Shown here piece after piece: positions 9,348 through 16,373 of a stretch of DNA of 64,000 nucleotides. Made by a program: the position numbers and the translations under genes. The DNA lies in NCBI GenBank assembly GCA_035476815.1, contig DATILD010000042.1:62001-126000 (forward strand), in the 5' to 3' direction. The notes beneath the pieces were generated by a model. It was not told the origin of the DNA. It made no database searches and saw only the letters and a program-made list of their open reading frames with translations. Each line of letters begins with the position of its first letter. Within the stretch, counting starts at the first letter, position 1. The stretch comes from Methylibium sp035476815. GTDB lineage: Bacteria; Pseudomonadota; Gammaproteobacteria; Burkholderiales; Burkholderiaceae_C.

Positions 9348-10646
9348 ATGAGTACCGCCATTCGCATCCTCGCCGCCGTGCTGGCCGGCGGCGTCACCGT
9401 CGCCGCCCAGGCCCAGACCACCGACGACACCTTCTTCCCCTACCGCAAGGGCTTCCCGAGCCTGCCCGGCCTGACTTCGGGCACGGTGATCAACAAGGGC
9501 AACGTCGACAAGTTCAAGGACGCGCTCGACGCCGCCAACTACAAGCTGATCAAGGACGGCTGGTACGAGATCACCGTCAGCGAGACCTTCGACTTCCCCA
9601 ATGCCAAGGGCTATGTAGAGGCCACCAAGCAGCATGGCGGCAAGGCCAAGCTCGGCCCCAAGGTGGGCAACCTCGAGGGCTACGTCGCCGGCCGGCCCTT
9701 TCCCGAAGAGCCCAGCACCTCCGACCCGCGCGCCGGCGAGAAGGTGATCTGGAACTTCAAGTACGGCATCAACTGGGGCGACAACGCCGCGATCTACCCG
9801 TTCTACTGGAAGTACAAGAACGCCAAGACCGGCAACGTCGATCGCACGCTGAAGTTCAACTTCCACTTCCTGAACTTCACGCACCGCACCGACCACCAGC
9901 CGCTGCCCGAGGTGACGCCGAACTCGAGCAACCTGTTCCGCGCCATCTATGCCCAGGTGCTGGAGCCGCAGGACCTGAAGAACACGCAGCTGCTGATCCA
10001 GAAGTACGAGGACGACACCAAGTTCGACGATGCCTACCTCTACCTCGGCTTCCAGCGCCGCGTGCGCCGGCTGGCCGCGGGCCAGGTGACGGACGCGTTC
10101 CTGGGCTCGGACGTGATGATCGAGGACTTCGAGGGCTACGAGTCGCGCGTGTCCGACTACAAGTGGAGCTTCCTGGGCGCCAAGAACATCCTGATGCCCT
10201 ACTACAAGCACAACGACATGGCGCTCACCGACGAGCACAAGGACCCGTCGGGCTACAAGTTCGTCGACTTCCAGGGCAAGGGCGGTTGCGCGCAGAAGAT
10301 CACCTGGCAGCTGCGCAAGGTCTACGAGCTGCAGGGCGAGCCGCTGAACCCGGCGCATCCGATCGGCAAGCGTCTGATGTACCTCGACGCGCAGGTGTAC
10401 GGCGCGTCGCGCAACATCACCTACGACCGCAAGGGCGAGATCTGGAAGACCTTCTCGATCGGCAAGGCCCACCCGGACCACCACCTGCCGATCAACAAGG
10501 GCTCGGGCATCGCGCTCGACGACTCGTTCTCGATGATCGACATGCAGGCCGAGCGCTGCACGACCGGCCAGTTCAAGGGTCAGATCGACCCGAAGCTCAG
10601 CCCGGCCAGCATGTTCCAGGTGCAGTACATGCGCGGCGGCGACTGA
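9348..10646 (+). CDS. DUF1329 family periplasmic/outer-membrane lipoprotein-like protein
   Basis: 432 residues with a signal peptide ending near AQAQT (residue ~23). The family core is clear: GNVDKFKD, KYGINWGDNAA, TQLLIQKYEDD, LYLGFQRRVRRL and the strongly conserved FLGSDVMIEDFEGY. DUF1329 proteins have a LolA/LolB-like fold and probably carry lipidic molecules, in keeping with the exporter and DUF1302 barrel upstream. A paralogue with the same motifs is at 29899-31311. An intrinsic terminator follows at 10656-10692. Confidence 0.82.
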   Translation: MSTAIRILAAVLAGGVTVAAQAQTTDDTFFPYRKGFPSLPGLTSGTVINKGNVDKFKDALDAANYKLIKDGWYEITVSETFDFPNAKGYVEATKQHGGKAKLGPKVGNLEGYVAGRPFPEEPSTSDPRAGEKVIWNFKYGINWGDNAAIYPFYWKYKNAKTGNVDRTLKFNFHFLNFTHRTDHQPLPEVTPNSSNLFRAIYAQVLEPQDLKNTQLLIQKYEDDTKFDDAYLYLGFQRRVRRLAAGQVTDAFLGSDVMIEDFEGYESRVSDYKWSFLGAKNILMPYYKHNDMALTDEHKDPSGYKFVDFQGKGGCAQKITWQLRKVYELQGEPLNPAHPIGKRLMYLDAQVYGASRNITYDRKGEIWKTFSIGKAHPDHHLPINKGSGIALDDSFSMIDMQAERCTTGQFKGQIDPKLSPASMFQVQYMRGGD

Positions 10647-10655
10647 TGCCACGCC

Positions 10656-10692
10656 GGACCGCGCCCCGCTCCCGGGGTGCGGTCCCCTTTTC
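10656..10692 (+). terminator. intrinsic terminator between DUF1329 gene and dmpF
   Basis: GGACCGC (10656-10662) pairs with GCGGTCC (10679-10685), with an additional inner CCCCG/CGGGG stem, followed by CCTTTTCTC. It falls inside what otherwise looks like one operon, so dmpFGI would need read-through or a separate promoter. Confidence 0.65.
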
Positions 10693-10710
10693 TCGTCCCG
10701 GAGTGTTTTC

Positions 10711-11622
10711 ATGAAGAAGATCCAGTGCGCCCTGATCGGTCCCGGCAACATCGGCACCGACCTGCTGGCCAAGCTCAAGCGCAGCGCGGTGCTCGAGCCG
10801 GTGTGGATGGTCGGCATCGACCCCGAGTCCGATGGCCTGAAGCGCGCCCGCGAGATGGGCATCAAGACCACGTCCGACGGCGTCGACGGCCTGCTGCCGC
10901 ATGTGTTGGCCGACGGCGTGCAGATCGCCTTCGATGCGACCAGCGCCTATGTCCACGCCGAGAACTCGCGCAAGCTCAACGCGCTCGGCGTGATGATGAT
11001 CGACCTGACGCCCGCGGCGATCGGCCCCTACTGCGTGCCGCCGGTGAACCTCAAGGAACACCTCGGCCGCCGCGAGATGAACGTCAACATGGTCACCTGC
11101 GGCGGCCAGGCCACCATCCCGATGGTCGCCGCGGTCAGCCGCGTGCAGCCGGTGGCCTACGGCGAGATCGTCGCCACCGTCTCCAGCCGCTCGGTCGGCC
11201 CGGGCACGCGCAAGAACATCGACGAATTCACCCGCACCACGGCGGGCGCCGTCGAGAAGGTCGGCGGCGCCAAGAAGGGCAAGGCCATCATCATCATCAA
11301 CCCGGCCGAGCCGCCGCTGATCATGCGCGACACCGTCCACTGCCTGGTCGAGGGCGAGCCCGACCAGGCCAGGATCACCGCCTCCGTGCACGCGATGATC
11401 AAGGAGGTGCAGAAGTACGTGCCGGGCTACAAGCTGGTCAACGGCCCCATCTTCGACGGCCAGCGCGTCTCGGTCTTCATGGAGGTCGAGGGCCTGGGCG
11501 ACTACCTGCCCAAGTACGCCGGCAACCTCGACATCATGACCGCGGCCGCCGCGCGCACCGCCGAGATGTTCGCCGAAGAACTCATTGCCGGCTCGCTGAC
11601 GCTCGAAGCCGTGCCCGCCTGA
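10711..11622 (+). CDS. dmpF: acetaldehyde dehydrogenase (acylating)
   Basis: Oxidises acetaldehyde to acetyl-CoA with NAD and CoA, taking acetaldehyde through a channel from the aldolase encoded next. 303 residues, the normal length. It shows the N-terminal Rossmann motif IGPGNIGTDL, the catalytic Cys130 in MVTCGGQAT, and the dimerisation-domain signature INPAEPPLIMRDT. GGAG lies shortly before the ATG. Only 11 bases separate it from dmpG, consistent with the known DmpF-DmpG heterotetramer. Confidence 0.93.
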   Translation: MKKIQCALIGPGNIGTDLLAKLKRSAVLEPVWMVGIDPESDGLKRAREMGIKTTSDGVDGLLPHVLADGVQIAFDATSAYVHAENSRKLNALGVMMIDLTPAAIGPYCVPPVNLKEHLGRREMNVNMVTCGGQATIPMVAAVSRVQPVAYGEIVATVSSRSVGPGTRKNIDEFTRTTAGAVEKVGGAKKGKAIIIINPAEPPLIMRDTVHCLVEGEPDQARITASVHAMIKEVQKYVPGYKLVNGPIFDGQRVSVFMEVEGLGDYLPKYAGNLDIMTAAAARTAEMFAEELIAGSLTLEAVPA

Positions 11623-11633
11623 GGAGAACCCCG

Positions 11634-12680
11634 ATGAACCTGCAAGGCAAGAAGATCACCGTCCACGACATGACGCTGCGTGACGGCATGCACCCCAAGC
11701 GCCACCTGATGACGCTGGCGCAGATGAAGAGCATCGCCTGCGGCCTGGACGCCGCCGGCGTGCCGCTGATCGAGGTCACCCATGGCGACGGCCTGGGCGG
11801 CAGCTCGGTCAACTACGGCTTCCCGGCCCACAGCGACGAGGAATACCTCGGCGCGGTGATCCCGCTGATGCAGCAGGCCAAGGTCTCGGCGCTGCTGCTG
11901 CCCGGCATCGGCACCGTCGACCACCTGCTGATGGCCAAGGAGCTGGGCGTGCACACGATCCGCGTGGCCACCCACTGCACCGAGGCCGATGTCTCCGAGC
12001 AGCACATCGCCAAGGCGCGCGAGCTGGAGATGGACACGGTCGGCTTCCTGATGATGGCCCACATGGCCAGCCCCGAGAAGCTGGTCACGCAGGCCAAGCT
12101 GATGGAAGGCTATGGCGCCAACTGCATCTACGTGACCGACTCGGCCGGCTACATGCTGCCCGACGACGTGAAGGCCCGGCTGCAGGCGGTGCGCGACGCG
12201 CTGAAGCCCGAGACCGAGCTGGGCTTCCACGGCCACCACAACCTGGCGATGGGCATCGCCAACTCGCTGGCCGCCGTCGAATGCGGCGCGAACCGCATCG
12301 ACGCCGCCGCGGCGGGGCTGGGGGCCGGTGCCGGCAACACGCCGATGGAGGTCTTCATCGCGGTGTGCGCGCGCATGGGGATCGAGACCGGTGTCGACGT
12401 GTTCAAGATCCAGGACGTGGCCGAGGAGCTGGTGGTGCCGATCATGGACCATGTGATCCGCATCGACCGCGACTCGCTGACGCTGGGCTATGCGGGGGTG
12501 TACTCGAGCTTCCTGCTGTTCGCCAAGCGCGCCGAGGCCAAGTACGGCGTGCCGGCGCGCGACCTGCTCGTCGAGCTGGGCCGCCGCGGCATGGTCGGCG
12601 GCCAGGAAGACATGATCGAGGACACCGCCATCACGATGGCGCGCGAGCGCGCCCAGGCGCAGCAGCGCGCCGCGGCCTGA
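11634..12680 (+). CDS. dmpG: 4-hydroxy-2-oxovalerate aldolase
   Basis: Mn-dependent class II aldolase cleaving 4-hydroxy-2-oxovalerate to pyruvate and acetaldehyde. 348 residues from the ATG at 11634 (GAGGAGAACCCCG precedes it). The frame is open further upstream, but that part overlaps dmpF. Motifs: HDMTLRDGMH (catalytic Arg/Asp), THGDGLGGSS, and the metal ligands in GFHGHHNLAMG, plus the C-terminal communication domain that contacts DmpF. Confidence 0.94.
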   Translation: MNLQGKKITVHDMTLRDGMHPKRHLMTLAQMKSIACGLDAAGVPLIEVTHGDGLGGSSVNYGFPAHSDEEYLGAVIPLMQQAKVSALLLPGIGTVDHLLMAKELGVHTIRVATHCTEADVSEQHIAKARELEMDTVGFLMMAHMASPEKLVTQAKLMEGYGANCIYVTDSAGYMLPDDVKARLQAVRDALKPETELGFHGHHNLAMGIANSLAAVECGANRIDAAAAGLGAGAGNTPMEVFIAVCARMGIETGVDVFKIQDVAEELVVPIMDHVIRIDRDSLTLGYAGVYSSFLLFAKRAEAKYGVPARDLLVELGRRGMVGGQEDMIEDTAITMARERAQAQQRAAA

Positions 12681-12695
12681 CTTGGGGAGAACGAG

Positions 12696-12887
12696 ATGCC
12701 GTTCGCACAGATCTACATGCTCGAGGGCCGCACCGAGGAACAGAAGCGCCGGGTGATCGAGAAGGTCACGCAGGCGCTCTGCGAGGCGGTCGACGCGCCG
12801 AAGGAGAACGTGCGCGTCTGGATCCACGACGTGCCCAAGGAGAACTGGGGCATCGCCGGCGTGCCGGCGAAGGCGCTGGGGCGCTAG
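12696..12887 (+). CDS. dmpI: 4-oxalocrotonate tautomerase
   Basis: 63-codon product; after Met removal Pro1 is the catalytic base. Arg11 (LEGRTEEQK) and Arg39 (NVRVWI), which bind the substrate carboxylates in the classic enzyme, are both present. The position equivalent to Phe50 is Trp (KENWGIAGV). It isomerises 2-hydroxymuconate to the keto form needed by DmpH. Last gene of the meta-pathway cluster, 15 bases after dmpG. No clear terminator separates it from the convergent regulator. Confidence 0.93.
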   Translation: MPFAQIYMLEGRTEEQKRRVIEKVTQALCEAVDAPKENVRVWIHDVPKENWGIAGVPAKALGR

Positions 12888-13007
12888 CTAGTGTCGTGAG
12901 TTTGCAGGTATTGGCGTATCGCTTGTTCGAGTCGCTGAGTCGAGCGATGGGTGCTGCGGCGGAGGTGAGCGGATCGGCGCTACAGCGGTTTGGCTCAGGC
13001 ACTTGCA

Positions 13008-15815
13008 CTACTTGATCAGACCGAGATCGCGGGCGCTTGCGACAGCCTGCAGACGGCTGGCGACTGCGAGCTTGGAGTAGATGTGCTTCAAGTGGAACTT
13101 GATGGTGTTCTCGGAGACGAACAGGCGACCGGCCATCTCCTTGTTGCTGACGCCGTTGGCCAGCAGCATCAAGATCTTGGTCTCCCGATCGGTCAGGGGC
13201 TCCAGCAGCCCCGATCTGCCCGAGGTCTGCGATCGGCTGAGATCGGTGCCTGAGGACCGCAGCAGCTCCTCGATGAACGCCTTGTCGGCCCCCTGGCTCG
13301 CGACGAGGGATTCCGTGTCGTGACTGACGATGCCCTGGTACATCTCTCGAAGCATCGACAGTACGGGCTCGCCCTCGTCCAGGAAGCAGCGCACATACCG
13401 CCCCGGGGCGGCGAGCTGCAAGGTCTCGTAGAGACTGCGCTGGGCCAGGTTGCGGGAGCCCTTGCGTTGATACCTTTGGGCTTCGAGCAAGCCGAGCTTG
13501 ATTTCGCGAAAGCGCTTCACGCACGAACGACCTGCCTCGCGCTGCAGCAGCTCCTTCGCCAGGTCGAGCTGGTCGGTGTAGATCGCGAGGCGAATCTGGC
13601 CCAGCGACTCGTCCTCCAGGTTCTCGGCGAACAGCAGCGGCGCATCGGGATCGTTGCGAGCCTCGCTGGAGCCCGCTTGAGCGATGGCTTCGGCCCTTGA
13701 CAGGTCTCCTTGGAGCAGCGCCCGGCGAACACGCTCCCAACGGAGCATCCGCAGATAGCGCGTCCACCCGTTGGCGCGAGCAATCGATGCGGCCTCGTCG
13801 ATGACCTCCTGGGCTCGCATGGGCGCGCCGCGAACGTCATGGATCCGTATCATGGAAATCCGCGCTACCGCCAGGAAGTCCAGGAGCGCAGACTGCTCAA
13901 TGGTGTCGTGCCACTGGCTGAAGACGGCCTCGGCCATGTCGAGCTCGTTGGCTTCGTACAGGCTCCAGATGTAGCACGAGGCGATGGCGCCCGATGCGTG
14001 CGAGTGCGTTACGTTGAATCGCAGTTCGGACAACGCCCCGCGCAGGTGTTCGAGCGACTCCGGCAGGCGTCCCTGGAGCAGCAGCTCGACGCCAGAAACC
14101 CCCGCGGTGTAGCCGCTGCTGAAGGTCGCGTCGCTGCGCTCGCCCTGCATTCGCGCAATCGCCAGTGCCTCGCGCGTCGCTTCGGCGTGCCCATAGGCGA
14201 TCTCCATGAACGCCGTCAGGTTCGCGGCGGCCGCAACCTCGAAGGCCTCGAAGCCGCGCTTGCGATGGGCCTCGATCGGAATGCCTCGGACCAGTCGGAA
14301 TGCCTCCAGGAAGTCGTCTCGAGCGATCGCGACCATCGACAGGACCGTGCTCGGATCCGCTTGTGTGACGTGCGACTTCTCGCGTGCCGTCAGCAAGGTG
14401 AGCAAGGGTTGGAGCTTCTCCCAGCGGCGCAGAAAGCAGAGTGCCCACGCACACTTGATGGCCAGACTTGGCCGAGATGCGATCTCGTCGAACGGCAGCC
14501 GATCGCACCAGCGCTCGACCGTGATCAGCATGGCCCCTGACACGAGGCTCGAGCACCACTCGTCGAGCGTGTCCGCTGCCAGGCCGACGTCACCGCAGGC
14601 CAATGCATGTCGAACCGTGCTCTCGAAGTCGCCATGGTGCAAGTGCCACATGGCAGCGCATCGGTGAACTTCGATGGCCAGCTCGGCATTGCGGCCCATC
14701 ATCTGCTCAGCCAGGAACGAACCGAAGAGGTTGTGATACTCGAACCAGCTGCCGTCGAGGTCTAGTCGTCGCACGAACAGGCCGGTGCGCTCGAGCAGAT
14801 GAAGCATCTCCTGGGAGTCGGCCCGCCCGGTCACGGCGTTGCATAGCGGAGCAGAGAGTCGAGTGAGCAGCGAGGTTCGAAGCAGGAAGTCCTGCACTCC
14901 CGGGAGCTGCAACGCCAGCACGTTGTCGGCGAGGTAGTCGGCGAGCTCGCGTGGTCGTCGGGACGAGAAGTCTCCAAGCATCTGTCGCACGGCGGGATCG
15001 CGCATCGACAGCCGATACAGCTGCAGCGCGGCAGGCCAGCCTTCGCTTAGCTTGTAGATGCGAGCGACTTCGTCCGGCGTCATGGGTTCAGCCTCGACGC
15101 TCGAAAAGAAGACGTCCACCTCGCTCGCAGTGAACCGAAGCTCTTCCGGCCGAAGTACGGCAGCCTGTCCGTTGACCATGAGGCGCGCAAGGCCAACCTC
15201 GGGCACTGATCTCGTGCCAACGAAGATGCGAACGCCTGGCGGTACGCGCTCGAAGATCTCGCTGAACAGCTTCAGTAGCGCCGGATCGGAGAGAAACTGA
15301 AAGTCGTCGAAAAACAGTGCGACGGATCGACCAAGCGCCGCCAGGTGATCGACCACCCAGTCCGTGCGGCGTGTGTATGCATCGTCGGTGGCTTGTGCGC
15401 CCACATCCAGTGGGCCGGCATGGTTTCCTGGGGGATCCTCCTTGAACGTCTCGCTTGTGCCCGCCAGCCGGGTCAACAACGCTTCGAAGTGGATCGTGAA
15501 GCGCCGAGAGTCGTTATCGGCTTCGTCGAAAGTAAGCCAACCCGATAGTTGTCCGAGGTTGTCCCAAGCGCTCTTGACCTGACGCAGCGCCGTCGACTTG
15601 CCATACCCTGCCGGCGCCTGGAGCACGACCACAGGCGCCGAGTTCGGTGACAACAGCGCTCCCACGATGCCCTCGCGCCTGACCCCATTCGGTCGATCGG
15701 GCGGAGGGAACAGCTTGTGGAGATGGAGCGGCTCGCGTCTGGCCGACGGCGGCGCCTTGGCGGTGTCGCCCTGCCTGTGCGTAGTCGTCTGCACGGATTT
15801 CCGGTTCGGGCCCAT
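13008..15815 (-). CDS. MalT-like LuxR family ATP-dependent transcriptional regulator
   Basis: 935 residues with the LAL/MalT layout. A STAND-type ATPase has Walker A APAGYGKST (residues ~68-75) and Walker B SVALFFDDFQF. A long helical/TPR-like sensor follows, then a C-terminal LuxR helix-turn-helix (LTDRETKILMLLANGVSNKE). Such proteins are activated by an inducer plus ATP. It is convergent with dmpI and divergent from the three-heme lipoprotein operon, so it is likely to control one or both. Base composition is less GC-rich than the dmp genes, suggesting a different history. A second regulator of the same type is at 26971-29727. Confidence 0.85.
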   Translation of the reverse strand: MGPNRKSVQTTTHRQGDTAKAPPSARREPLHLHKLFPPPDRPNGVRREGIVGALLSPNSAPVVVLQAPAGYGKSTALRQVKSAWDNLGQLSGWLTFDEADNDSRRFTIHFEALLTRLAGTSETFKEDPPGNHAGPLDVGAQATDDAYTRRTDWVVDHLAALGRSVALFFDDFQFLSDPALLKLFSEIFERVPPGVRIFVGTRSVPEVGLARLMVNGQAAVLRPEELRFTASEVDVFFSSVEAEPMTPDEVARIYKLSEGWPAALQLYRLSMRDPAVRQMLGDFSSRRPRELADYLADNVLALQLPGVQDFLLRTSLLTRLSAPLCNAVTGRADSQEMLHLLERTGLFVRRLDLDGSWFEYHNLFGSFLAEQMMGRNAELAIEVHRCAAMWHLHHGDFESTVRHALACGDVGLAADTLDEWCSSLVSGAMLITVERWCDRLPFDEIASRPSLAIKCAWALCFLRRWEKLQPLLTLLTAREKSHVTQADPSTVLSMVAIARDDFLEAFRLVRGIPIEAHRKRGFEAFEVAAAANLTAFMEIAYGHAEATREALAIARMQGERSDATFSSGYTAGVSGVELLLQGRLPESLEHLRGALSELRFNVTHSHASGAIASCYIWSLYEANELDMAEAVFSQWHDTIEQSALLDFLAVARISMIRIHDVRGAPMRAQEVIDEAASIARANGWTRYLRMLRWERVRRALLQGDLSRAEAIAQAGSSEARNDPDAPLLFAENLEDESLGQIRLAIYTDQLDLAKELLQREAGRSCVKRFREIKLGLLEAQRYQRKGSRNLAQRSLYETLQLAAPGRYVRCFLDEGEPVLSMLREMYQGIVSHDTESLVASQGADKAFIEELLRSSGTDLSRSQTSGRSGLLEPLTDRETKILMLLANGVSNKEMAGRLFVSENTIKFHLKHIYSKLAVASRLQAVASARDLGLIK

Positions 15816-15843
15816 GACCGAGCATTGGTCTGTCTGCGCTCTT

Positions 15844-16098
15844 CTAGCTCGAGCGCTCCGCGAGGATGGACCTCCACTGATCGTCGAGGGATTCTTGCGC
15901 GAATCGATTGTAGGACTGCATCGAGCTAGGGTTTTTCATAGCAGCTGGCGCGGCAGTCTGATCCACCGCCGCGCCCGACAAGATCCGCCCGACAGGGACT
16001 TCCATCTTCCTCCCGGTCGAGGTGCATGGAAGCTCATCGACCGGGTCGATTTGATCGGGAACATGTCGCGGACTGCAGTCGTCCCGCAGCCGCTGCAC
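15844..16098 (-). pseudogene. C-terminal fragment of acetoacetyl-CoA synthetase (AMP-binding enzyme)
   Basis: The frame encodes SPRHVPDQIDPVDELP followed by GRKMEVPVGRILSG and a downstream NPSS. This matches the conserved C-terminal lid domain of acetoacetyl-CoA synthetases (SPRHVPDEI, GKKxEVPV, ILxG, NPES). Only about 85 residues of a ~650-residue enzyme remain. Similarity fades upstream of about 16105, where no adenylation domain is found. The catalytic lysine motif reads TSTGRKMEVPV. I read it as a gene remnant left by rearrangement just upstream of the LuxR gene; whether it is transcribed is unknown. Confidence 0.6.
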
Positions 16099-16373
16099 GA
16101 TCAGCCGGCGGTCGGTTCTTCTGCGCAGTGCGTTGGCACGGTGCGACTCCGGTGCGTATGCGCTTCGATGCGATCGCGACCTAGGGTTGATCTCTATCGC
16201 GGCAACAACGAGTCGCTGCGGAGCGCCCAGTAAGGACTAACCCGCGAATTGGCCGGCGGGCGCGGCTTCTACCCGTTCGGGTAGCGATCGCCCATGGCTG
16301 CCCCCTCTACAAACGCAACCTCTCGAAGCGCAGCGCGCTCGGTCGAGCGGTTCAGTCCAACTAGGAGACAGCA
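16099..16373. other. intergenic control region upstream of the heme lipoprotein operon
   Basis: Together with 15816-16098 this makes a gap of about 560 bases between the divergent LuxR gene and the heme lipoprotein gene. Apart from the synthetase fragment I see only a 16-base palindrome at 16269-16284 and the AGGAG ribosome-binding site just before 16374. No convincing -35/-10 pair stands out. Confidence 0.4.
16269..16284. promoter_or_regulatory. palindrome CTACCCGTTCGGGTAG, candidate operator
   Basis: Seven-base perfect arms (CTACCCG / CGGGTAG) flank TT, about 90 bases before the start codon of the heme lipoprotein gene and in the region shared with the divergent MalT-like regulator. A regulator-binding role is inferred from symmetry and position only. 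Confidence 0.4.

Noticed and set aside
12888..13007. Possible insertion-sequence remnant between dmpI and the regulator gene
   Set aside because: A short open stretch reads through but matches no transposase motif, and there are no inverted repeats or target duplication.
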